Positions 40,222 to 47,482 of a DNA stretch of 52,743 bases are shown here, one piece after another. How positions within the stretch are numbered: the stretch's first letter is position 1; every line of letters begins with the position of its first letter. The notes below the pieces were generated by a model. The model saw nothing but the letters and a program-made list of their open reading frames with translations. It did not search any database and was not told the origin of the DNA. The stretch spans positions 1-52,743 of the forward strand of contig JAKSKU010000017.1 in assembly GCA_024401565.1 (NCBI GenBank), read 5' to 3'. This DNA is from Paludibacteraceae bacterium. GTDB taxonomy: Bacteria; Bacteroidota; Bacteroidia; Bacteroidales; Paludibacteraceae. The translations under genes were made by a program, and so were the position numbers.

Positions 40222-41520
40222 TTACTTCATTCCCCTCGCCATCTTCACCGTTTCCCAAGCCATGTTGATCTGCTTCATCGTCTCTGTAGCTTGACGGATA
40301 GCCTCGTCGCCAAGTTTTGCCACATTGTCTGGATGATACTTCATCGCCAAAGTACGGTAGGCTTTCTTCACCTCTGCATCCGACGCTGTGCTTTTTAGAC
40401 CTAAAATGTTGTAGGCAATACTATTCTTTGATGGAGTCACAGTAGACTTACGTTCATTGGTGTTGTTGGAATATCTGCTATTATTAGATTTGTTTTCCTT
40501 TTTGTTCTTTTCTGTATTGAATTGATTTTTGAGATTCTCAAAATCTTGTGTTGTGAGTTTAAGACATTTTGCAATATTGTCGATCGTATGGGTAAAGTCT
40601 TTGTCTTTGTCTGCAACAGTCAATAATTCATATATAATCTGGAGCTTTAATTTGTAATCAAGACACTTGTTAAGATAGTCACATGCCTTGTCAATTTCAT
40701 AACGAGAGTTGAGTATAAATTGAAATTGCTCAAATGCTGATTCCTGACTCTCTTTAGTATCGTAGTACTTTTGAATAACTTTCTTGACATTGTCAAACTC
40801 GCAATCAGAGTTGAATCTGTTGAGTTTTGCCACATGTGCTATAAGCACAAGAATATTAAACTTAAGGTTATCGTATTTGTAACCGTCGGATTCAGAGTCT
40901 GAACTTTGATATAGACCATCTTCATGCTTCTTTTTGAATAAAGCATATATAGAATTGTATTCATCATTTGAGATCTCAAGTCTGTATACAATACTCATTA
41001 TTTTGGACTCCTCTTTTTCATGAAACTCACCGTCTGCATATGCCAATTCCAGCAACTCCATGATAAGCTCTGATTTTGCGGCATAACCGTAGTGATAGTT
41101 GAGGCTGTCGTAGACAGCGTCAATATTTACGTGAGTCATTAAAGTCCCTTTTTTTATACTGTCGACGATTTCATTGAAACTATTGAGTGCGTTTATTTTC
41201 CCTTCTTCTGTTTTATAGTGCCTGCTGATTGTAGACTGTATTTTTTTGAACTCACTGTCCTTCCGTTCTCCATCAGCTTCCGACACTTGTGCCAACAACA
41301 CTAAGATACAATATCTGTAGTCATATCTGTTGTCTGAATAGTAATGGGGACCATCTGATTTTGGTTCAGGACATTTTTTGAAGATGGCTAACCCTAAAAT
41401 AAATGAGATTGAAAATAATACGACACCTATGAATATATCGTTATAGATTACTCCATAGATGAGCCCAATTATCAACGCAATGAAGAAGATTTTAAGTATG
41501 CTATTTTCTTTTTTACTCAT
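40222..41520 (-). CDS. Membrane-anchored TerB-TerB J-domain protein (array member 4)
   Basis: A 432-residue member: two hydrophobic segments (about 8-46), TerB-like domains at about 60-194 and 209-327, a Lys/Asn-rich linker and a C-terminal J domain with HPD at 396-398. The second TerB-like domain is more divergent (LTVADKDKDF replaces the usual VAYAD pattern). I start it at the ATG 41520 (MSKKENSILK) because the eight in-frame residues upstream are encoded by an AGCATTTAGCATTT spacer repeat that also occurs outside genes. Confidence 0.82.
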   Translation of the reverse strand: MSKKENSILKIFFIALIIGLIYGVIYNDIFIGVVLFSISFILGLAIFKKCPEPKSDGPHYYSDNRYDYRYCILVLLAQVSEADGERKDSEFKKIQSTISRHYKTEEGKINALNSFNEIVDSIKKGTLMTHVNIDAVYDSLNYHYGYAAKSELIMELLELAYADGEFHEKEESKIMSIVYRLEISNDEYNSIYALFKKKHEDGLYQSSDSESDGYKYDNLKFNILVLIAHVAKLNRFNSDCEFDNVKKVIQKYYDTKESQESAFEQFQFILNSRYEIDKACDYLNKCLDYKLKLQIIYELLTVADKDKDFTHTIDNIAKCLKLTTQDFENLKNQFNTEKNKKENKSNNSRYSNNTNERKSTVTPSKNSIAYNILGLKSTASDAEVKKAYRTLAMKYHPDNVAKLGDEAIRQATETMKQINMAWETVKMARGMK

Positions 41521-41545
41521 AACAAAATTTTTAGCATTTAGCATT

Positions 41546-42694
41546 TTATTTCATCCCTCTCGCCATCTTCACCACACCCCATGCAACATTGATCTGCTTC
41601 ATCGTCTCTGTAGCTTGACGGATGGCTTCGTCTCCCAATGAAGCGGAATTGTCGGGATGGTATTGGATGGCAAGAGCACGGTAGGCTTTTTTGATTTCGG
41701 CGTCGGAAATATCGCCACTTACGCCAAGAATAGCGTAAGCCTCGCTTACAGAAATTCTATTCTTGTTCTTTGCTTGAGAGTTTGAACTATTGTTTGATTT
41801 GCTCTGTTTCTCCGATTTGTTGTTATTATGGTTATTGTCTGACCTTTTGTCCTTGTTATTTGCTTTGTATTTTTGATCTTCGTGTTTCTTCAAGAAAATA
41901 GTGTAGATGCTTTTATATTTTTCATTAGAGAAGTTTAGATTTCTTGCTATTTCCTTGATAACACTTTCTTCGACGGCACTGAAATCGTCGTCGGAATAAG
42001 CCAAAGCCAACAACTCCATGACAAGTTCGGATTTTGCCACATAGTTAAGACGTCTGTTGACTGTATCGTACACTTCCTCCCAATTTTGATTGCTGTCGAG
42101 GATAGCCCTAAGTTCTTTGAGAGCTTCTATTTGCTGGTCTTCTGTCTTGTTGTATCTGTAAATGGTCTCTTTGATTTTATCCAGTTCGCAGACCATCTGT
42201 TTGCCGTCGGCCTTCATCACTTTAGCATAAAGCGAAAGCAGACAATATTTGTAGTCGGCTTCCTTTATATTGCCGTCTGTGGATTGTCTGTTTGTGGATT
42301 GTCTGTTTTTCCTTGCTTTCTTTATTACATTCCAAGCCCAAAGAATCTGATTCAATGCAACGAAGTTCTGGCTATTGTCGTTCTTGTCAGGCCCGTATTG
42401 CTTTTTGTTGTTTTTATATTTTTTGTTATTGTCGACAGAGTAAATTTTCTTCAGTTTTTGGTAAGCTTTTTTGATTACCTCGTCACTATCGTTAGGGTCT
42501 ACTCCAAGAATGCCATATGCTCTTTTCTCATCTTCAGAAAACTTTATTTCGTTTTCTCTTTTGTCCTGTGAACCATTGTTCGTATGATTCTGTGAACCAT
42601 TGTTCGTATGGCCCATTAATTTGAATACTTTATTTATTATGAATATGCCCATCCCTATTAATAAGAAACCGCATACTAAAGTTTCAATATCCAT
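41546..42694 (-). CDS. Membrane-anchored J-TerB-J protein (array member 5)
   Basis: A 382-residue member with a different order: one hydrophobic anchor (about 7-24), a J-like module (about 58-127) whose HPD is lost (YSVD at the expected place), one TerB-like domain (about 148-272) and a C-terminal J domain with HPD at 346-348. Two short internal duplications are visible: HTNNGSQ twice (24-bp DNA repeat at 42567-42610) and NRQST twice (near 42280-42305). The segment around LVLAEVMKADGKQMVCEL is almost identical to that of member 1, so members 1 and 5 probably exchanged sequence. Confidence 0.82.
   Translation of the reverse strand: MDIETLVCGFLLIGMGIFIINKVFKLMGHTNNGSQNHTNNGSQDKRENEIKFSEDEKRAYGILGVDPNDSDEVIKKAYQKLKKIYSVDNNKKYKNNKKQYGPDKNDNSQNFVALNQILWAWNVIKKARKNRQSTNRQSTDGNIKEADYKYCLLSLYAKVMKADGKQMVCELDKIKETIYRYNKTEDQQIEALKELRAILDSNQNWEEVYDTVNRRLNYVAKSELVMELLALAYSDDDFSAVEESVIKEIARNLNFSNEKYKSIYTIFLKKHEDQKYKANNKDKRSDNNHNNNKSEKQSKSNNSSNSQAKNKNRISVSEAYAILGVSGDISDAEIKKAYRALAIQYHPDNSASLGDEAIRQATETMKQINVAWGVVKMARGMK
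42567..42610. repeat. 24-bp intragenic tandem repeat
   Basis: TGTGAACCATTGTTCGTATG at 42567-42586 and 42591-42610, spaced by four bases (period 24), lies in the linker just after the membrane anchor of array member 5. The period is a multiple of three, so copy-number change keeps the frame. Confidence 0.85.
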
Positions 42695-42718
42695 AGTTAG
42701 ATTTATTTTGACAAATTA

Positions 42719-42805
42719 TTACTTTATTCCTCTCTCCATCTTCACCACTTCCCATGCTATGTTGATCTGCTTCATAGTCTCTGTAGCTTGACGGATAGCT
42801 TCATT
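42719..42805 (-). pseudogene. Orphan J-domain tail A
   Basis: 28 codons plus stop identical in pattern to the ends of the intact array members (NEAIRQATETMKQINIAWEV, then VKMERGIK), without any upstream J domain, TerB or anchor. It begins 13 bases after the stop of the kinase-like gene and is not in frame with it. At DNA level it is almost the same as the tail of array member 3. It contains only the last helices of the J domain and cannot act as a co-chaperone. Confidence 0.85.
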
Positions 42806-42818
42806 ATTGTAATGGATA

Positions 42819-43538
42819 TCATCTACGGAATTTCACAATACAGTCAATACAAACAGGAGATCCAGTGTTTGGTTCGATAAATACATTTGCTGGATGCATA
42901 TCCTCTAAATGCAAATGATCTGAAATATAATTGATTCCTTTTCCGTCTCCATTATCTTTAAATCCTTTTGACGCTAACATAAAATCAATCTCCTCCTTTG
43001 TCGCCAATCGCTGACACTCAATATATGGCTGTGTTAAAATTATCCTAAACAATTCATCGTCATCTTGTGTAAATCCTACAACTCGCATTATTGTCTCGGG
43101 AAAAAGTGCATTGTGCAAAGCAATTGCCTCTAATGCTCTTCCTAACGTAGCGTAAATGGAAGTTCTTAGTTTGACGACGTGAGTGTCGCCAGTCTTATAG
43201 TATACTTTTGCTTCCGCACCTTCTGCAATCTTGTCTCCAAAACTCTGGCAAAGCATTTGTTCCGAATTAGGTATCCAAACTCCTTTAGCTTCTGCCCAAC
43301 ATTGCAATTCGTGTTCCTGAGCCTCGTCTATTTTCCAGTTTGCTGGTGATCCTTGGCTGCCTGAAGCATTGCAACTTGTTTCAATGCTTTCTCTCGCGTT
43401 GTCACATACGATGATCGCCCCAATGAGGAGCGGACCAGCTGAGCAGATTCCTGCATGCTCTTGTTGATTAAATCGAGGAATGTTTCTTGTGCCATTGTAT
43501 ATTTGGTTTATAAGTAAATCAATATGATTGTATTCCAT
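42819..43538 (-). CDS. Small kinase-like protein (polyvalent-protein kinase type)
   Basis: A 239-residue protein with protein-kinase features: a glycine-poor nucleotide loop (AEGAEAKVY, about 105-113), lysine in VVKLR (K123), a catalytic loop of the form HLEDMHPANVFI (D213, N218) and a metal aspartate in CIDCIV (D232). This short arrangement resembles the kinase domains of phage/mobile-element polyvalent proteins; ankyrin, TM or repeat regions are absent. The N-terminal ~90 residues are Cys- and Ala-rich and not recognised. The frame opens at a TTG (43553); the ATG at 43538 is chosen, with a -7 box at 43602-43609. It splits the J-protein array and abuts orphan tail A. Substrate unknown. Confidence 0.6.
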   Translation of the reverse strand: MEYNHIDLLINQIYNGTRNIPRFNQQEHAGICSAGPLLIGAIIVCDNARESIETSCNASGSQGSPANWKIDEAQEHELQCWAEAKGVWIPNSEQMLCQSFGDKIAEGAEAKVYYKTGDTHVVKLRTSIYATLGRALEAIALHNALFPETIMRVVGFTQDDDELFRIILTQPYIECQRLATKEEIDFMLASKGFKDNGDGKGINYISDHLHLEDMHPANVFIEPNTGSPVCIDCIVKFRR

Positions 43539-43601
43539 TATTTTTTTTGTCAAGTTTTCGTCAGATCAGCAAAGTCAATTACAACATGAAGATCAACATT
43601 G

Positions 43602-43609
43602 CAAATATA
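43602..43609 (-). promoter_or_regulatory. -7 box of the kinase-like gene
   Basis: TATATTTG on the minus strand fits TANNTTTG, about 64 bases before the ATG at 43538, and lies in the gap after array member 6. Confidence 0.45.
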
Positions 43610-43625
43610 AAAAAAATAAGGCATT

Positions 43626-44594
43626 TTATTTTATTCCCCTCGCCATCTTCACCACATCCCAAGCCACATTGATCTGTTTCATCGTCTCTGTGGCCTGACG
43701 GATAGCCTCGTCGCCCAAGGAAGACGCATTGTCTGGGTGACATTTTACAGCCAGTGAACGGTATGCTTTTTTGATTTCTGCATCAGAGTCCGACTTCTCA
43801 ATGCCGAGAATAATATAGGCATCTTCTTCCGATATTCCATTATATTGGCGATAACTGCTTTGTTTATCCCTTTTTTCGTTATCGTTATGGTTATCGTTTT
43901 CGTTATGGGTTTCGTTAAAGTTATCTTTTTTCTCCGGGTATGCTTCATTATAGTATCCTTGCTGGAATTTCATGATGAAGATAGCATAGATACTTTTGTA
44001 TTCCTGAGGAGTGATATTTAGCTTTTCTACTATTGTTTCGATCATTACTTGCTCGTCGTGGTTGAAAGTGCCGTCGGCATACGCGACAGCCAACAACTCC
44101 ATGATAAGCTCCGATTTGGCGGTGTAGTTGAATTGTTTATTTATATTCTCACAGATTTCTCCTATGTTGTATGTGTATTTGCTGTTGAGTATGTTGTTGA
44201 ATTGATTGTAGGCATCCGATTGTTCTTCAGGTTTTTTGTAGTAACGTCCTATTGCCGCTTCGACTCTTTCTGACTCGCAAGCCATTAAGTTCTTATCGGT
44301 CTTCATTACTGCTGCTAACAATAAAAGAATATAGTATTTGAAATTGAACTCATCATCTCTTTTATTGTTTGAATAAAAGCTTTTGTATTGCGAATAATCT
44401 ATGTAAAGAATACCCCAAAAAAATAATCCCAAAGGTAAACATATTATCAACATCAAGGAATTTAATAAGAACCACAAACCACTCCAAGTTGTTGATAGAA
44501 GTTCTTCCACTATAAACCAGATGAAAAATATAGTGAAAGATACGCTTAAGATTAAAGATATAACAAGGTCTCTTATTAGTTGTAGTTTGCTCAT
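43626..44594 (-). CDS. Membrane-anchored TerB J-domain protein (array member 6)
   Basis: A 322-residue member with two hydrophobic segments (about 9-31 and 40-66), a single TerB-like domain (about 86-212), an Asn/Asp/His-rich linker and a C-terminal J domain with HPD at 286-288. From the end of the TerB-like domain (LNITPQEYKSIYAIF) to the stop it is almost identical to member 7, apart from the linker, while the N-terminal parts are clearly different. The single TerB layout is exactly that of DjlA. Confidence 0.82.
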   Translation of the reverse strand: MSKLQLIRDLVISLILSVSFTIFFIWFIVEELLSTTWSGLWFLLNSLMLIICLPLGLFFWGILYIDYSQYKSFYSNNKRDDEFNFKYYILLLLAAVMKTDKNLMACESERVEAAIGRYYKKPEEQSDAYNQFNNILNSKYTYNIGEICENINKQFNYTAKSELIMELLAVAYADGTFNHDEQVMIETIVEKLNITPQEYKSIYAIFIMKFQQGYYNEAYPEKKDNFNETHNENDNHNDNEKRDKQSSYRQYNGISEEDAYIILGIEKSDSDAEIKKAYRSLAVKCHPDNASSLGDEAIRQATETMKQINVAWDVVKMARGIK

Positions 44595-44614
44595 TTTGAC
44601 TATTTATTTGGGCA

Positions 44615-44751
44615 ATTATATACGAGTTGTCCAACACACGCTTTTTCTTTATACGCTCGGCCTACGGCCTCGCGTTGGGGGAGGGGCAAGGGCCAAATAA
44701 ATCAAACATGGGCCCTTTGCAATCCTCATTTTTGGACAACTGCTATATAAT
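44615..44751. mobile_element. MITE-like element with terminal inverted repeats
   Basis: A 137-bp non-coding segment bounded by imperfect 20-bp inverted repeats: ATTATATACGAGTTGTCCAA at the left (44615-44634) and the reverse complement of ATTATATAGCAGTTGTCCAA at the right (44732-44751), 18 of 20 matching. The interior is far richer in GC than its surroundings and contains a GGCC-type hairpin (CGGCCTACGGCCTCGCG). No ORF. It lies between array members 6 and 7; its left end may supply promoter sequence to member 6. Confidence 0.55.
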
Positions 44752-44801
44752 CTCCTTTATTTGTTTGCAAATTTAGCATTTATAATTCAGCATTCTGCAT
44801 T

Positions 44802-45710
44802 TTATTTTATTCCCCTCGCCATCTTCACCACTTCCCAAGCCACATTAATCTGCTTCATCGTTTCTGTAGCCTGACGTATGGCCTCATCTCCCAAGGAAGA
44901 CGCATTGTCTGGATGACATTTCACCGCCAGTGAATGGTATGCTTTTTTGATTTCTGCATCAGAGTCCGACTTCTCGATGCCGAGAATAATATAGGCGTCT
45001 TCCTCCGATATTCCATTATATTGGCGATAACTGCTTTGTTTATCTCTTTTTTCGGTTTCGGTTTCGTTAAAGTTATGGTTATAGTTATCGGTTTTCTCCG
45101 GGTATGCTTCATTATAGTATCCTTGCTGGTATTTCATGATGAAGATAGCGTAGATACTTTTGTATTCCTGAGGGGTGATGTTTAATCCCTTTACAATGGT
45201 TTCGATCGTAAGCTTCTCATTTTCCAGGAATTTGTCGTCGGCGTATGCGATAGCCAACAACTCCATGATAAGTTCGGATTTGGCGACATAGTTGAGGTTA
45301 TTGTTGATGTTGTCGCAGATTTGATTTAGAAGGATCAAATCATTGTCGAGTATTTCTTGGAACTTTTTTTGAGCTGTTTGAAACTCTTCCTCTGTCTTGT
45401 AATATCTGCGGATTGTTGTTTTTACCTTGTCTAATTCGCACTCCTTTATGGCACCGTCGGCCTTCATGATCTTTGACGTAAGAGCTATAATGCAATATCT
45501 ATAGTCGGAAAAATCAACCGCTTTTTTATTCTTGTAGTCTAAGAGTAACCAAGGTGTATTTAAGATCGTAACCATAATCACGGCAATACAGATGATTGCA
45601 TATAACCGATATTCTGAAGGTATAAGCAACGAAACACATATCAAAATAAACAAAATAAAACAGAAGATGATGAACAATTTTTCATATATATCTTTTATCT
45701 TTTCATTCAT
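44802..45710 (-). CDS. Membrane-anchored TerB J-domain protein (array member 7)
   Basis: A 302-residue member: two hydrophobic segments (about 12-30 and 36-58), one TerB-like domain (about 70-196), a linker rich in Asn, Glu and Thr, and a C-terminal J domain with HPD at 266-268. The C-terminal half nearly duplicates member 6. The ATG at 45710 is used because the in-frame codon at 45716 is TTG. The spacer downstream of its stop (AGCATT/GCATTCTGCATTTT type) is also found downstream of orphan tail B, so the repeated unit includes the spacer. Confidence 0.82.
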   Translation of the reverse strand: MNEKIKDIYEKLFIIFCFILFILICVSLLIPSEYRLYAIICIAVIMVTILNTPWLLLDYKNKKAVDFSDYRYCIIALTSKIMKADGAIKECELDKVKTTIRRYYKTEEEFQTAQKKFQEILDNDLILLNQICDNINNNLNYVAKSELIMELLAIAYADDKFLENEKLTIETIVKGLNITPQEYKSIYAIFIMKYQQGYYNEAYPEKTDNYNHNFNETETEKRDKQSSYRQYNGISEEDAYIILGIEKSDSDAEIKKAYHSLAVKCHPDNASSLGDEAIRQATETMKQINVAWEVVKMARGIK

Positions 45711-45812
45711 AATCAAAATCTTTTTATGGATGTGATATTGTTACATGCACGTCCGTGCGTCTCTACGAGCGTGTTCGCTAATTTAGCATTTATAATTGCA
45801 GCATTCTGCATT

Positions 45813-45905
45813 TTATTTTATTCCCCTCGCCATCTTCACCACGTCCCAAGCCACATTGATCTGCTTCATTGTCTCTGTGGCTTGACGGATGGCCTCTTCA
45901 CCAAG
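45813..45905 (-). pseudogene. Orphan J-domain tail B
   Basis: 30 codons plus stop (LGEEAIRQATETMKQINVAW, then DVVKMARGIK) matching the ends of the array members, with no J domain before it. It is in the same frame as the small membrane protein gene upstream: between that gene's TAA (45978-45980) and this tail there are no further stops, so a single stop codon separates them. A terminator-like hairpin (45934-45960) lies between. Confidence 0.85.
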
Positions 45906-45933
45906 ATTATCGGCAGATTTTTTCTTAAGGTAA

Positions 45934-45960
45934 AGCCGCAATTTAAAATGAATGGCGGCT
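45934..45960 (-). terminator. Terminator-like hairpin after the small membrane gene
   Basis: On the minus strand AGCCGC, a 15-base loop region and GCGGCT followed by TTACC. It resembles the serA terminator at 46426-46457 in stem and loop sequence, suggesting a common origin. Confidence 0.5.
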
Positions 45961-45977
45961 ATGATTAAGAAGCTTTG

Positions 45978-46406
45978 TTATAGTCGTCTTGCCATTGCGG
46001 CAGCACTGGTAGCTATATCGTTGTTATATTTTTCTGTATTTTTTTTATAAAAGACGATGTTGTAAATGTAGAGTGCCAAGAAACATATTATCAAACCCCA
46101 AAGAAAAGGATCCATTGTGGATATCGCTTCGCTTGTTACTGTGTATCGTGTTCCAGAAATGAATTTCATTCCAGCCATGTAGATTACACATGCGATTCCC
46201 AATACATACCATAATGGATTTTTGCTGTATACTCCCCAAATGCCAATGATGCTAAAAAAAAGAGTGATTTTAGGAGTAACTTTGGCTCTCTCGTATGTAT
46301 CTAAGAATGCAACTTGTTGTGCCTCATCCATTCTAAGGAATTTTTTCATTACATATTCCGAAAGATTGTGTGATTCAGCTTGTTTGATTAGATCCTCTCG
46401 TTTCAT
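45978..46406 (-). CDS. Small membrane protein, unknown function
   Basis: A 142-residue protein. The N-terminal ~45 residues are soluble and helical (KREDLIKQAESHNLSEYV), followed by about three hydrophobic segments (about 47-62, 66-84 and 101-118) and a short C-terminal tail ending AAAMARRL. I do not recognise the family. It is the first gene of the array region on the minus strand, directly after the serA terminator, and is followed in frame by an orphan J-domain tail, so its present 3' end may have arisen by recombination. Confidence 0.6.
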   Translation of the reverse strand: MKREDLIKQAESHNLSEYVMKKFLRMDEAQQVAFLDTYERAKVTPKITLFFSIIGIWGVYSKNPLWYVLGIACVIYMAGMKFISGTRYTVTSEAISTMDPFLWGLIICFLALYIYNIVFYKKNTEKYNNDIATSAAAMARRL

Positions 46407-46425
46407 ATCTGATTATTGATTATAA

Positions 46426-46457
46426 AAGCCGCAACCCATAAAAATGAATTGCGGCTT
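46426..46457 (-). terminator. Terminator of the serC-serA unit
   Basis: On the minus strand AAGCCGCAA, a 14-base loop, TTGCGGCTT, then TTATAA. It lies 36 bases after the serA stop. Between them is a palindromic ACGTTAACGTTAACGT stretch (around 46467-46482). Confidence 0.75.
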
Positions 46458-46493
46458 GTATTGTGTCGACGTTAACGTTAACGTCAGCGTTTT

Positions 46494-47414
46494 TTACTTG
46501 TTAACCTGGAACTTAGTCACACCGTTCTTGATGAAGTCAACGATCTGGTTTGCAGCAGCAAGACCAGCGTTAGTGTTAGCCTCAGCTGTCTGAGCACCCA
46601 TCTTCTTAGGTGTTGAGAAGTAACGGTCCTTGAAGCACTTGAAGTCCTTGTCAGCCTTTGGCATGATATCAGTGATGTACTTAAGGTCAGCACGCTCAGC
46701 CATAAGCTTCCACAAACCAGCCTCATCAATAACCTCCTTACGAGCAGTGTTGATAAGGATAGCATTCTTCTTCATCTTGCTGCATAGGTCGTAGTTGATG
46801 CTCTTTGTAGTCTCTGGAGTAGCAGGGATGTGTAAAGAAACGATATCACAAGTAGTGAACAACTCCTCCTGGTTCTTAACTGCGTGAACACCTGCAGCCT
46901 CGATAACGTCTGCTGGGCAGAATGCATCGTAAGCGTAAACGTCCATGCCGAAGCCCTTAGCGATACGAGCAACGTTGCGACCAACGTTACCGAATGCAAG
47001 GATACCAAGCTTCTTGCCCATAAGCTCTGAACCGCTCTTTCCGTTGTAGAAGTTACGTACAGCGTAAACCAATAGACCAAGAACTAGCTCAGCTACTGCG
47101 TTAGCGTTCTGACCTGGAGTGTTCATAACAACAACCTTGCGAGCTGTTGCAGCTTCAAGATCAACATTGTCGTAACCTGCACCTGCACGAACGACGATCT
47201 TAAGGTTCTTTGCTGCATCCATAACCTCAGCATCGATGATGTCTGAACGGATGATGATAGCGTCTACGTCAGCTACTGCCTCAAGAAGCTGCTGCTTCTC
47301 TGTGTACTTCTCAAGAACTGCGATCTCGAAACCAGCACCGCTGATGATATTCTTAATTCCCTCTACAGCTGCTGCTGCGAAAGGCTTCTCTGTTGCGATT
47401 AATACTTTTGCCAT
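46494..47414 (-). CDS. serA: D-3-phosphoglycerate dehydrogenase
   Basis: A 306-residue NAD-dependent 2-hydroxyacid dehydrogenase for the first step of serine synthesis, 3-phosphoglycerate to 3-phosphohydroxypyruvate. The catalytic-domain region VRAGAGYDNVDLEAA, the nucleotide-binding motif FGNVGRNVA and HIPATPETTKS are visible; substrate-binding and Rossmann parts are in the usual order. It lacks the C-terminal ACT/regulatory domains, so it is the short form. The pairing with serC directly upstream supports the specific assignment over other members of the family. Ribosomal-type codon bias suggests high expression. Confidence 0.9.
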   Translation of the reverse strand: MAKVLIATEKPFAAAAVEGIKNIISGAGFEIAVLEKYTEKQQLLEAVADVDAIIIRSDIIDAEVMDAAKNLKIVVRAGAGYDNVDLEAATARKVVVMNTPGQNANAVAELVLGLLVYAVRNFYNGKSGSELMGKKLGILAFGNVGRNVARIAKGFGMDVYAYDAFCPADVIEAAGVHAVKNQEELFTTCDIVSLHIPATPETTKSINYDLCSKMKKNAILINTARKEVIDEAGLWKLMAERADLKYITDIMPKADKDFKCFKDRYFSTPKKMGAQTAEANTNAGLAAANQIVDFIKNGVTKFQVNK

Positions 47415-47454
47415 AATTTAATAATTCATAATTCTTAATTCATAATTCGTAATT

Positions 47455-47482
47455 ACGCATTACGAATTACGCATTACGAATT
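47455..47482. repeat. 14-bp tandem repeat between serC and serA
   Basis: ACGCATTACGAATT occurs twice in tandem (47455-47468 and 47469-47482), the second copy running into the serC stop, after an AATTCATAATT-rich stretch (47425-47454). It is related to the CATTTCGAATTTCG repeat at 35804-35831. Confidence 0.65.

Noticed and set aside
35835-45710. CRISPR-like or integron-like array suggested by repeated tails
   Set aside because: The repeats are coding ends of full genes of different length, with no short regular spacers, no cas genes, no integrase and no attC-like palindrome at each junction.
35835-46406. Classical tellurite-resistance (ter) operon
   Set aside because: Only TerB-like domains fused to J domains are seen; no TerC, TerD-type or TerZ genes are present.
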